From the NCBI GenBank assembly GCA_030248065.1, contig JASAMV010003611.1, positions 18,453 to 82,452 on the forward strand: 64,000 bases of DNA, in the 5' to 3' direction. Below the pieces are notes generated by a model. The model did not search any database. It saw only the letters and a program-made list of their open reading frames with translations, and was not told the origin of the DNA. Position 1 is the stretch's first letter, and every line of letters starts with the position of its first letter. The translations under genes and the position numbers were made by a program. The stretch comes from Rhynchonema sp. JSB1_4. Taxonomy: Eukaryota; Nematoda; Chromadorea; Monhysterida; Xyalidae. Below are positions 11,460 through 21,809 of the stretch, piece after piece.

Positions 11460-11545
11460 CAGTGGTGTCGTTGGAGGGAGGGAGTCACCGCCCTGGTATG
11501 GGGTATGGGAAATCGGCCGGGGGTATGGCTTCGGCGATATTTCAT
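11460..11545. mobile_element. Truncated hAT-like MITE (CAGTGGTGTCGTT end)
   Basis: It starts CAGTGGTGTCGTTGGAGGGA and continues into GTATGGGGTATGGGAAATCG, the same left end as the complete elements at 33804 and 35687. The right end is missing. Confidence 0.7.
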
Positions 11546-12002
11546 TTGTACATATGTAGCTGACGTTTTTGATTTCACTTTAATCATTATTGATTTAATT
11601 TCGATTTCGTTGTTTGTACCCGCCCGAGCATTGCCATAAAACTGTGTGCAGCTTTTGCACATGCCCAATACCCAATCATGAAGCTCATTTTCACGAAGTC
11701 AACTGTTTTTTTGTTTTCTTCAATAGTTTTTCGACATCGTTGCACACCGGTACAAAATATAGCGTGGTCGGGTTTTATTTCGTTATGCATATGCCTGACG
11801 CTTCTGATTCGATCACATGTGTGTTTGAGAGTCAAATACGTAAATTACAATTTTTTATTCCGCGGTTCGCTTTTTCACACAATGTACTGGGTATTGAGTG
11901 CAGTAATGTTGGTTTGTTTGGCACAGCTTTCGCAGAAAAAAACGCCCATGAGTTGTTTGTGCCCGAACATTGTCATAAAATTGTGTGCAACTTTTGCACA
12001 CC

Positions 12003-13124
12003 AGAGGTCGCAATCGGGCCGGCCCGAGCTCGGGCCGGGCCGCGATTTTGGGCTTTTGGCTCGGGCCGGGCCGGGCCGGAGATTTGGAGGGTCGGGCCGG
12101 GCCGGGCACCCCGGCCCGAAGCTTCTGAAGCGACTTATTTTACTGAAAAAGTAGGGATTTTTTTTGTCAAAAATACTAAAATTTCTGACGGATTCGGCAA
12201 GTAAGTGATCAGTATTGTCCAGTGGTGTAGCTACCCAGGCGGGGCGGCAACCTACTGTACCACTAAAAATGTGGGGCGACAACCTACCTACCAGTGGTGT
12301 GGTGTGGCTACCCAGGCGTGCAGTGCAATCAACCTTGACTGTACCACCAGAAAGGCCTGCAATCAACCTAGCTACTGTACCGGCCGGGCGGCCGAGCTAG
12401 GGGGGAACAAAATTTTTGATGTCCGAATTTTGATGAAAATGTGCTCTAAAACGCCGATTTCGCGCGCATCGCGCGATTTTTCGCCTATTTGGAGTGAAAA
12501 ATGTCGATTTTATACCATTTTGAGTCAAAAATAGCAACCTACTGTACCAACCGTGGGGCTGCGACCTAGTACCTACCTACTGTACCAGGATGGCGCGTCG
12601 TCAATCTACCTACCTACTGTACCACACCATTGCTACCTACTGTATCTCCCGAGCTAGGGGGGGCTAACAAAAATTTTTAAGTCTAGATATTGATGAAAAT
12701 GCACTCTAAAACGCTCATTTCGCACGTAGCGCGCGATTTTTCGCCTGTTTTGAGTGAAAAATACCTATACCATTTTGAGCCAAAAATAGTAACCTACTGT
12801 ACCAGCCGGCGGGCGGCGACCTACATACCTACCGTATGTACCAAGATGGAGCGTCAATCTACCTAACCTACTGTACCTAGGGGGACCCCACCCCCTGCTG
12901 CACCATTGGTATTGTCTATCTGACGACTTTTCATGGAAAACAATGAATTATCAACCAAAAAAACAGGCTCAAAAATCGCAAAAATTATGACAAAAATTGG
13001 GTTAAAATCTGAGCCAAAAATTCGGGCCGGGCCGGAGATTTGGGGGTTCGGGTCGGGCCGGGCCGGGCCGGAGATTTGGGGACTCGGGCCGGGCCGGGCC
13101 GGCCAAACCCGGCCCGATTGCGAC
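12003..13124. mobile_element. Non-autonomous hAT-like element with GGCCCG-rich ends (1.1 kb)
   Basis: The left end AGAGGTCGCAATCGGGCC and right end GGCCCGATTGCGAC are inverted, and TGCACACC flanks both sides (11995-12002 and 13125-13132), an 8-bp duplication typical of hAT. The related block at 15950 keeps an uninterrupted CACACCCAATCG, matching an empty site. The interior has GGGCCGGGCC tracts at both ends and CTACCTACTGTACC repeats, with no transposase. TIRs resemble the element at 57131. Confidence 0.75.
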
Positions 13125-13329
13125 TGCACACCCAATCGTTTGCGCCTTATTTTCATGAAGTCAACTTTTTTCTGTCTTTCTCAACACTTTTCGACCATTT
13201 CAAACCGGCACAAAATACACCGAGCTTGGGTTTTATTTCATTATGTTGGCATACATTTTTGATTGGATCACACGTGTGTTACCGATCAGAAAGCGTCACC
13301 GTGGCGAAAAGATGACACGAAACATAGAG

Positions 13330-13900
13330 AGCTGCCCTGATCCGTTAACCAGCCGATCAGTGTGGAGCGAACGCACTGCGGATTTGCCAGTTAGCGGATA
13401 AATAAAAAGTACAAACAGGCTGACCCCCCCAAATGTTCTTGTGTAGCTGACCCCCTAACCCGCTTTTTGCATAATGAGGGGAATGCAAAGGCTTTTGCAG
13501 CTAGACCGCTGATCCGCCAGGCCAACCTTCGGCAAAACTGGCCTGAACCAAAACTTAACATTGAACACAGTGGCATAGTGTTTGACTTGCAATTGAAACA
13601 TCATCCAGCTAATTTTTTTAGAGGTCTGGTGTAGCATCAGAAGTACAAGCACAATAAAGTCACGCACAGACATGGATTGCGTTAACAGTGGCATATGCAT
13701 AGTTGAGAAGATCTCCGATTTGTTGCTAAACTTTTCTCCAAAAATATTTCTCTGCATAAGGTACTCCACTTCATCAGCAAACATTTGATTTTTTCAGATC
13801 TCGTTAGTGGTTCCCATGTGTCTTCCGTTTCAAACGTCCCTCTGGAGGGCCTTTCTCTGTTATCGACATCGTATTTTTTCTTTGAAATCACAGAGCGTTT
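13330..13900. repeat. Repeat-rich gap with GCGGA/TCCGC units
   Basis: The segment at 13330-13530 has GCGGATTTGCCAGTTAGCGG and complementary pieces, related to the block at 9550-9760. Nothing coding is supported from here to 13900. Confidence 0.45.
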
Positions 13901-14110
13901 GACTATGCGCTAGAAATTTCAGATGATAATAAAATTTATGATGGCCCGATCCAAGAGGTAACGATTTATATTTTCCAGCGTCCATTCCAGCGTCATGATC
14001 AATAAACATATAGTAATGTACGTGACTCTCTGGTTGGTAGCCCTTGTCAGAAGAGCCCACTTCTTGCCCGTATACCGGCACTCGTTCACGAAAACGTTGA
14101 TGGAAGGCTC
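13900..14110 (-). pseudogene. Decayed copy of the CGNIFVNEC cysteine-module exon
   Basis: On the minus strand a segment reading INVFVNECRYTGKKWA matches the third exon of the gene at 9911-11200 (NIFVNECRATGEKWP), but the flanking cysteines and the KKCRC end are lost. It lies just downstream of the gene ending at 14337 and is probably a dead duplicate. Confidence 0.55.
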
Positions 14111-14336
14111 GTTCCGCACTTTATTCTGCTGACATCACTTGATTGTGGGTGTAAAACTAAAATCTGTTTGGATGATTATTGGATATGTCGAAGCATCACT
14201 GAAATTCACGCAATTGTTCAAAAATCCGTTGAAAAAAGATTACAGCGTAAATGGTGAACAAGTACACTAAGACGGAACAAGCTGATTTGACACATTGTGT
14301 TTGATTGTTCAGGATTGAATGAAATCTCTCCCTGGC

Positions 14337-15811
14337 TCAAGTGCACGTGCCACAACTTTTCTCACAGTTCTTGGCAACGTGATAGTTGTGCTTATCCTTG
14401 CAATATGCAACCAGGTCAGCGCAGTTGTCGTATCTGTCGAAGCACGCTGAAACGTCAAAAGATTATTGATCGCGGAATGTGTGCGCAAGTGAAGAATGCA
14501 ATGTTATGTAGTTCGTTTGTTGGTTCGGGAACGGTATGACTATAAATTGTGAAATTGTCCAATTCATTTGGAGAAGGCTATTGGAGAGCCGCAATCAGAA
14601 TTGCTGCTTATAGCTCACTACGTCGTGTCCGTATGATGAGCACCATTCATGACACACACAACATCAGAAGTTCTCACTTGGTGCATCCTTACAGCTCTGA
14701 CAACATTTCTCTTTGATGTCCGCGGAGAAACAATGTCGTTTCAACTCAGCGCAATTTGTCCATTTATCGATACAGTCTGTAAAGTTGAATATGTTGTTGA
14801 CACGGGTGCTTTTGGAATTTATTTATGGTAATTTATCAACTGATAAACCGATCAAGCTTATAAAACCGAAATGCCAACAAGACTGGCCCCGGATGAGAGG
14901 CTCGCCTTCTACGCCCCCTTCAGTGTCTGTGCTCCCAGTCGGGGTTTTGCCGTTGCACGTGGCACAACAGTTCTCTTGTTTGTCCTTTTTGTGACACCAT
15001 TGTTTCAGATCGGCGCAATTGGTCCACTTGTCGATGCAAGCTGAAAAAATGATAGTCCATCATTCTGATGGAACTTTCCATCACTCTGATGGAACTTCAG
15101 GCGGACAAGTTTAAAGGAATAAATGTCAAGGGGACGATTCATGCAATAGCCGACTAACGTGTCCCATTACATCCGCACTTCTTGTCCCTCTTGCCCGCAT
15201 CGGGTCCACTCGTCCATGTCAGGCCCGTTTCGTAGCACACAACGTGCCTGCCAGATCCGCACACACTCACACCCTGTGATGTGCAGTCTTTCCCTTCCGT
15301 GCAACCTGTGCAAGAAACAGAGAGGTATTCAACACCACATTAAATTTGAAAGATAATGTAAATGCACCGCAGAATGCCAAATAAGTCCCTCGTCCCGAAT
15401 AAGCCCTCAGAGATGGCTTATTCGGAACTTTTTCCGAACAGTCCCCATCTATTGACCTTTTCAGTTTGCTTGGAAAATAATTATTTTTGAATCTCCATCC
15501 CATAGTGAGTTCCAGGCGACTTATTTGACATTTCTCGGTAGCCTGTTGGAATTTTCAGAAAACTACAACCCGAATGTACGCGTTTATGCTTGTGCACATG
15601 GTTGCGAAGTCGCTGGTGATGTTTGTGGATTTTGTGAGTTCGCTGATGGCCTGCATGTGTAAAAAAACTCTCTGTGATAAAGATGTGGGGCTTTATCACG
15701 CAAACAATGTGCGAAAAAATAGTACATGTAACCTCTGGCTTCAGTCACTTCAAGGATTGAAATAACTGCAGTTGCAAGGACAACGCAAACAATGATTTTG
15801 GTACCACACAT
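14337..15811 (-). CDS. Secreted His-rich, three-ShKT protein (gene IV, about 225 aa)
   Basis: Six exons fit in frame: 15811-15733 (signal peptide MCGTKIIVCVVLATAVISIL), 15650-15570 (histidine-rich, NHVHKHKRVHS), 15305-15159 (second cysteine module, CGSG...KKCGC), 15040-14879, 14776-14678 and 14446-14337 (three ShKT modules). The last module is the most canonical, with YDNC early and CEKSCGTC at the end. All junctions are phase 1. The fourth exon could instead end at a GC donor nine bases earlier. The product is predicted extracellular and disulphide-rich. It shares its 5' half with the gene at 9911-11200 and its modules with the two genes to the left, so the cluster looks assembled by exon shuffling. 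Function is unknown. Confidence 0.78.
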
Positions 15812-16068
15812 GGTGAATCCTTAAAGTCGTTTTATCCAAATGTTGCATTGGTTGCAGGGGTTAAGTCTAAAAACCGACTAAAAATGAAAAAATATTTCTG
15901 TCATAAACCTACTATCTCTAATGCGAAGACAGGGTGTTATGCCGTGCTGTTCCACACCCAATCGTTTGCACCTTATTTTGATGAAGTCAACTGGTTTTTT
16001 GATTTTCTTCGACGCTTTTTCTACATCACTTGAGACCGAGAAATATAGTGTGTTTGTGTTTTATTTCA
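15812..16068. other. Upstream block of the His/ShKT gene
   Basis: It matches the region upstream of 11200: a shared GTTTTATC.AAATGTTGCATTGGTT block, CTAAAAACCGAC, and the GATGAAGTCAACTGG segment. It probably holds the promoter for the gene at 14337-15811. Confidence 0.5.
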
Positions 16069-18288
16069 TCATGCATCGTGCTGAATGACGTTTTTGATTT
16101 GATCACACATGTGTGTTAGAGAGTCAAGTAAATAACTGTTTTTCCCCCCGTTCTTTTTTTTAAAAAAAAAACCCCCCCGATGTTTGTCCCCAAACATCAC
16201 AAAATGCGCGCGCCCCGCCCCCCCTCCCCGCAAACAAGCCCCCGCAGGGGGGCGGCGCCCCCACGGCCCCCCCGCGCGAGGGCGCACATGAGTGGTGCGG
16301 GTTCCGTGCTGTTCGGTGTTCAAAGAACCACCACGCGTAACAGCTGTTACTATCCTTCCGTCGGGTCTAGACGACAGAACGAGTTCCACCGGAATAGACA
16401 TTATCGACGGGCGTTTCACATCCCCTTCGAAATGACCCAATCGGAGATTGTAGTCAGCCATCCTCAACTCTCCCTCCGGTTCGAAGTATACACACTTCAC
16501 GATCGGTTCGTACAGTACGTCGTACTCACGTTTCTGTTTAGTTTGGTTGGGACCTCCAGTAGCACTTTCAGGCGTGCCACAGCCTGCTTCATCCTGTTGG
16601 CTGCTCATACACTCTTCAACTGAGGCACCATGCCACAGGGATTGCGTCTTTCCGACTGGCACTATACGCATCGACACACTGACGGTGTGCGACTGCACTG
16701 GGTAGTCCAGTTCGGGTAGGTCGGAGTACCGTGTGCGTTCTCTGAGCGCATTCTCAAGCACATTCGGCATGGACAACATCGGGTCCTCATTCCGACACAT
16801 ATCGTTGTATAATCCACAAGTCACGGGTTCGGAACCCTCTTGCAGTGGCATGCCCGGACTGTGGCGGTCTCCATATGGTAGCACTCGTATCGGCACTCGG
16901 TTATCGAGTATCTCGCCCCACAGGTCAAACAATTGACGCGTCTTGGCGGATCTCGGATCCCGTGCGCTCTCGATCTCACACAATCCGCGAACCTCGGCGA
17001 GACACCGGCCATCAAACTCGCACAAAGGCTCATACGTCAGCGATATCACGTTCAAATACTCCGAAATCCTGGATGCAAGCAATCTATCATGCGGTAGCTC
17101 CTCCGCATACAACCATTTCAACAGATGGTCACTGTATCGGTGCGTGGTGAACACAATGTCAACCACTTCTTCATGCAACTGCCACGGTTCAGCGAACCTG
17201 GGTGCATTCAACCAATCCTCTTGCCACGATACCTCGAGTATCTGGTCTTCATCGAGCTCCTCCTGCGAGTACAGATCGAGCACGTTCTCCCTGGTCGATT
17301 CTGACTCAGACTGATATCTCTCACGAATCCGTGTGCGTCCGGAATCCGTATTCGAACTCACGTAGCGGACCTGTCGCGCCTGTTGCGCTCGTCCGGCTTT
17401 CTGCCCTTGCGACACTCGTCCAGTGTCCTGCCCTTTCACTCCCGGCTCGGTGGCCGCACAACTCTCATGCGCCTTATGCGCCCTTTCCTCTTTCGGACCC
17501 TCCGGTCCCTCATTCGCATGGGCTCCCTGCCCTTCCTTCACACGGGCTTTCTGCCCCTCCGTTGTACGATCCTGTCTCTCCTCCACTCGGACTCCATGTC
17601 CCTTCTCCGCACGGATCTCCTGCGCCCTGCGCGCCCGTGCTTCCTTCAACCATTCATCGTACAACACCTGCGCCCGCAGCGCCTGTTGAGCACTCAAAAG
17701 CTCCGTCCGCCTGGACCCAGCATGGAACCCCTGCGCTTCCTGCGCTTGTCCAGCTCTAATGTCCGGTCGGTACACATTTCCATCCGTCTGTCGAACATCA
17801 GCTAGCTCTGACCGCACGGACCTAGCGTGGAACTCCTGCGCCGCCTGCGCCTGTCCAGCTTTCGTGTCCGGTCGGTACACGTGCCTAGCTGACTGATCCG
17901 ATCGACCACAGTTGCGGTCCCCTGACTGATCGGTAGCCGCGCTCCAGCGGTCTTTGAACTGAGTGACTCCCGCATCCGACCCCTGGTCCTTCGACTTACG
18001 GTCGATGCATTCCGAAAACCCAAAAGCATGGTTCTCGATAAATGAAACATCACTGTCACTCTCATCATCATCCCAGAACTTCCACTCGGTCCCTCCGCGA
18101 CCGATGGACAACACTGACTCGCCCGACTGACCTATCCATCCGCCTGTCTGTTCTCCCTGCCTCGGCGGACTGCTGCGGTCATCGGCGGTTCTCGTCCGGA
18201 AACTGTCGTCCGGCATTGTCTTGTTCGACCGGGAATTGACGTCCGGCATTGGTTTGCGACGAACGAATTCGCCGACTGAAGAATGCAT
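16069..18288 (-). CDS. Long intronless ORF of unknown family (up to 739 aa), probably retroelement-derived
   Basis: An open frame of 739 codons starts at 18288. The N-terminal half is low in hydrophobics, with near repeats such as VYRPDTKAGQAQAAQEFHA and VYRPDIRAGQAQEAQGFHA, followed by a charged Glu/Lys/Arg/Ala-rich segment. The middle (about residues 330-560) looks globular, with Trp and acidic residues. I see no zinc knuckle, protease, polymerase or other signature. Lack of introns, high G+C and direct repeats upstream suggest a gag-like or transposon ORF, but I cannot assign it. The last 70 or so residues run into G/C and A/T homopolymers (16140-16275) and may be artefact, so the true C-terminus is uncertain. 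Plus-strand frames across the same stretch are shadows. Confidence 0.5.
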   Translation of the reverse strand: MHSSVGEFVRRKPMPDVNSRSNKTMPDDSFRTRTADDRSSPPRQGEQTGGWIGQSGESVLSIGRGGTEWKFWDDDESDSDVSFIENHAFGFSECIDRKSKDQGSDAGVTQFKDRWSAATDQSGDRNCGRSDQSARHVYRPDTKAGQAQAAQEFHARSVRSELADVRQTDGNVYRPDIRAGQAQEAQGFHAGSRRTELLSAQQALRAQVLYDEWLKEARARRAQEIRAEKGHGVRVEERQDRTTEGQKARVKEGQGAHANEGPEGPKEERAHKAHESCAATEPGVKGQDTGRVSQGQKAGRAQQARQVRYVSSNTDSGRTRIRERYQSESESTRENVLDLYSQEELDEDQILEVSWQEDWLNAPRFAEPWQLHEEVVDIVFTTHRYSDHLLKWLYAEELPHDRLLASRISEYLNVISLTYEPLCEFDGRCLAEVRGLCEIESARDPRSAKTRQLFDLWGEILDNRVPIRVLPYGDRHSPGMPLQEGSEPVTCGLYNDMCRNEDPMLSMPNVLENALRERTRYSDLPELDYPVQSHTVSVSMRIVPVGKTQSLWHGASVEECMSSQQDEAGCGTPESATGGPNQTKQKREYDVLYEPIVKCVYFEPEGELRMADYNLRLGHFEGDVKRPSIMSIPVELVLSSRPDGRIVTAVTRGGSLNTEQHGTRTTHVRPRAGGPWGRRPPAGACLRGGGAGRAHFVMFGDKHRGGFFFKKKNGGKNSYLLDSLTHMCDQIKNVIQHDA
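16140..16275. other. Homopolymer-rich stretch, possible assembly error
   Basis: Runs such as CCCCCCG, a run of T followed by a run of A, CCCCCCCG and GGGGGCGGCGCCCCC follow each other. Left of it the sequence matches the cysteine-gene upstream block; right of it begins the long ORF. It looks like poorly resolved consensus at a join. Confidence 0.5.
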
Positions 18289-18295
18289 CGGTGCT

Positions 18296-18549
18296 GCGAA
18301 TCAATCAAGCCACACCGATGAGTCGACGCGCGAATCAATCAAGCTTGTCGACTGGATTAGTAACCGAGGTTGCGAATCAATCAAGCTTCCCCGGACCGAA
18401 GTTGCGAATCAATCAAGCTTCTCCGGTACCTGATCTAGAAAATCTGCAAAAGCTGGAAGTCCCAGTCAGGTTAGGTTAGGTACATAAATATATAATACAT
18501 GCAATAGGACGAATCACAAGCCAAAACCAACGTTGCGAATCAATCAAGC
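18296..18549. repeat. Five copies of GCGAATCAATCAAGC
   Basis: The 15-mer GCGAATCAATCAAGC occurs at about 18296, 18331, 18373, 18404 and 18534, directly upstream of the long ORF ending at 16069. The first four are 31-42 bases apart. Such a regular array could be a binding-site array or part of a transposon end. Confidence 0.75.
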
Positions 18550-19280
18550 GTCGAAGGTTTTTTATTGGCCTGGAGACGAACGACCTTTTCCAATAGTAGG
18601 TCACTGTGGGTGAAGGCGGATAAGACTTTTTCAGTAACTACTAAAAGTGAAGATTGCTTATATAGTTTTTGGGACGTAGTGTCTAAGGATACATCACACA
18701 CATAAGGTATGGATTATAAAAACAAGAAATATTACTGCACGCAAAGTATGCAAATTTACCATACGACACACGCAAACAAGGAGAGACTTAATCCCTCACT
18801 CGAACGATCGCTAACCACTTCTAAGAACGTTACATAACACGGTCACGCAAGGGAACATCCACCGAACCGCTCATTTACGCAGGTTGACTCGCCCGCACGC
18901 ATAGTGCTCCCCGCGCCCACCCCGAACCCCCCACCAACAGCCCCGCCCCCCTACTTCCCCTTGACTTCACGTGTCCCTCACGTGTCGTATTCCAAACGAC
19001 AACTGGATACTACGCGTCGCGTAAACACTAACAAAACAGATATCCCCTCATAATTTGTGGAAGCCATATTTCTTGTTTTATTTAGCACATCAAAACATGA
19101 GCACCAAATAATGTTGATTTGATCATATTCATGAAGTTCCACTTGTAAACAAGGCACACCATGGGAAAAATGATGGGAAAGGTTCTTGAAAGTTCAAGGA
19201 AACATTATTGACAAGGGTACCAAAGGGTAAAATTATTGCAAACCACAAAAAGATGATCAAAAAATCACAACTGCAATCTT
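18550..19280. other. Noncoding; C-rich segment then A+T-rich segment
   Basis: No exon is seen. The segment 18840-19080 is C-rich and ends near TATCCCCTCATAA; it could be a long terminal repeat belonging to the neighbouring ORF, but I found no second copy in the window to test this. The stretch 19090-19280 is probably the 3' flank of the CCM2-like gene. Confidence 0.35.
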
Positions 19281-21809
19281 TCAGTTCCATCGACCGACGG
19301 CTGAGGGTTGGGTGATCGTCGTTGTTGTTGTGCAGCAGCAGTGGGCGGAAATACGGCCGATGTCGGTGGAGTCATCATCAGTCGGATTGAATTGTCGATT
19401 TCGAAATTCTCGACGCGACTGAAATTGATTTGTCGAAGTAAAAAAAGTTGAAAATACAATGTGAACTTTTGATTTTTTTACACGTCGATTGTGTTTTTGC
19501 TTGACGAAGCATGATCCATGTATAGTTTCCTGAGTACAATCGGGCTGGCTGCGATTAGATGAGGTGTGATGACATAAAACAAAGATCTATTTTCAAACGT
19601 CTTGGGATTAATGATGACGACCTGGCGCACCATCGGTCTTGAAAATCGGCCTTGCTTTAAAAATGCAAATAGAACAGCACCTATGCAAACTAAAATCTGG
19701 CTCTGAGTTCACCTGTTGGTAGTCAGATCGGATGCGGGACTCCAGCTCGGCAGACTCGATGCTGCGTTTTCACTGATTCTATTCACCTCGAGAAATGTTT
19801 CAAACTCATCCACATCCTTCCGGGGCATGAACGGACGCATTCCTTGATAAATCAGGGAAGGGCTGTCAGAGCGGTCACGAAAACAGGTGCAACGACGGTG
19901 ATGATGGGCATAAGAAGTTCGTAGTCTTCGCATTCGCAATGACGATGACGTGGTGCGTGCACCGAACAGGTTAACCCCCGCACTAATGACTGACGATGGC
20001 TCAAAAGTATCGCAGTGAGCGTGCGTTCTAACAAACCTCTCACTGATGTTTCATTGTATTATTACGCGTGTAGATACTGATATCAATTATTGTGTGAATA
20101 ACACAAAGACCAACTGGCGAGCAGATATTTGCGTTCGGGTCCATACAGCTCGAGCACTTTGTGCAGGAACTCCGAAAGCGGCATGCCCTCCTTCTTCCAG
20201 CGCAGTAGCAACTTGACGAAATCGCTCAGTTCGGATTGGGTCAGCGTGGCGAATGACTGAAACCAAATTTCCGACCTTTTTTGGAAACATATTGTTGTAG
20301 GTCTCATTTTACGATCTATATTTTTGAGCGATACGCAAATTTTTCTCCATAAACGTGTTCACCATGTGTAAATATTCCTGTATCAGCTCCTGAAATCCGG
20401 CATTTGAATCGCTGGTCGCTGATGTTGAATATTTGCGTTGTTCACCGAACAGAGCGTTCGGTCGACGGAAATGACTGAGATCTTGACGTGAACCGGATAT
20501 GCTAGAATGAAATAAAATATAAATAGTTAACGTTTGGATCGGGGCATTAAAAGTTTAGTTGTGATCTCAAATTATTAGCAGGATAGTCCAAAAGCTCCTT
20601 GATTTCGAATGAGGAAAAAAAGCGGGATCATAAATTACTCACAAAGACGGGCCCTCTGGAGTGACGTGTGAAGCGGAAGACACATGGGAACGACCGGAAC
20701 CGAGGTCTGAAAGTAAGTCGATTGGTTTTCTGGTGAACTAGAGCACATTACGCCGAAAAATATTGTTGAAAAAAAGTTTGGCAACAAAATATGATGAAAA
20801 AATTGGCTGGACAATGTTTCAATTGCAAGTCAAACGCTGCGTTAACCTCTTGACGGACTGCTGTGTCTTTGTGATGACGTTGACGGATGTTTCCTTTTCT
20901 GTTCATCGTGTCGCACGCTCGCTTCACTGAACACAGTCTGGAAACATTGGCCGAAACATGTGCAGATGGCACGCGCTGTGTCCTGAAACATCTGTTGTAA
21001 TTTATAACATATTGCTGTTGTGATTATTAGAGAAACGCCAAAAGATTATTTTTCCTGTCATGAGAAACTGACTCACCGTCAATTGGACATAAATGACGCA
21101 CAAGTCTGAAATGTCCTTGTTACCGCCGATGTCACCGATTTTCATCGTGATTATGCTGTAGTTGTCCTCGAGAATTAGACCAATCGAACAAACCATGTGA
21201 ATAGGCACCGTTAGGATCGGGCCCTAAATAAAAGTTCGGTACGGTTGAAATCATGGTTCGGGTTGTAGATGCATGCGGCAAATCGATTTTTTGCGTTGTT
21301 ATCATGCCCCTCGTTTGGTTGCAGAAATAGGGTCCAACCGACGCACCCCTGAGCTCCCACTTGTCGCTTTCTCATGAATTCGTATCGAATATGGATTCAG
21401 GCCCAGAACGGCGTCGGATTGCACGGGACTGGTGAGATCGGCATCCTTGATCACGTGACCATCGCGCTGCAATTTGAGCAAGAATCATGGATTTTTACAA
21501 GCCGTGCGATCAAAAAAGCCAGTGGTTTTTCCGAAACGTCAACACAAGTGCTATAGTCCTTCGCCAGCTCATGGGACTCCTCCAATCAGTCGACCAGGGT
21601 CAGCCATACCTTGGCACTGTCCAACAAGCGCAATACCTCAGTTCGCGATGATGAATCGAGATCAACGGGAATTTCGGGAATCAAACCGGCGTACTGGAAA
21701 AATATAAAAACTTGTGGATAAAAAAATCAATGTTGTAATAAAAACATACGGCACGCACTTTGACATCGAATTTCGTAAAAGTTTCCGGTAGTTCAGGAAC
21801 GGTCACCAT
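19281..21809 (-). CDS. CCM2/malcavernin-like adaptor (PTB + harmonin-homology domain, about 361 aa)
   Basis: Ten exons fit in phase: 21809-21750, 21693-21610, 21466-21347, 21223-21077, 20982-20847, 20706-20643, 20501-20363, 20256-20115, 19842-19787 and 19418-19281. The N-terminal half is a PTB domain: SSRTEVLRLLDSAK corresponds to the first helix, VPIHMVCSIGLILEDN to a central strand pair, and ICTCFGQCFQTVF to the C-terminal helix. The C-terminal half has a harmonin-homology domain: LIQEYLHM, SELSDFVKLLLRW, ELYGPERKYLLA and MRPFMPRKDVDEFETFLE align with the vertebrate CCM2 C-terminal region. CCM2 links KRIT1 to MEKK3-type kinases in other animals; only the adaptor role can be inferred here. 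The first and last exons are the least certain, and the protein is somewhat shorter than the vertebrate form. Confidence 0.8.

Noticed and set aside
11855..13315. Gly/Pro/Arg-rich open frames over the GGGCCG tracts
   Set aside because: They are translations of the hAT element repeats in several frames and are not genes. The same applies to 57021-57757.
16180..18433. Several plus-strand open frames of 60-185 codons opposite the long ORF
   Set aside because: They overlap each other, are Ser/Arg/Pro-biased as expected for the antisense of a G/C-rich ORF, and show no domain or splice support.
18296..18549. CRISPR-like array of five 15-mers
   Set aside because: The repeats are too short, the spacing is uneven and this is an animal genome; treated as a direct-repeat array.
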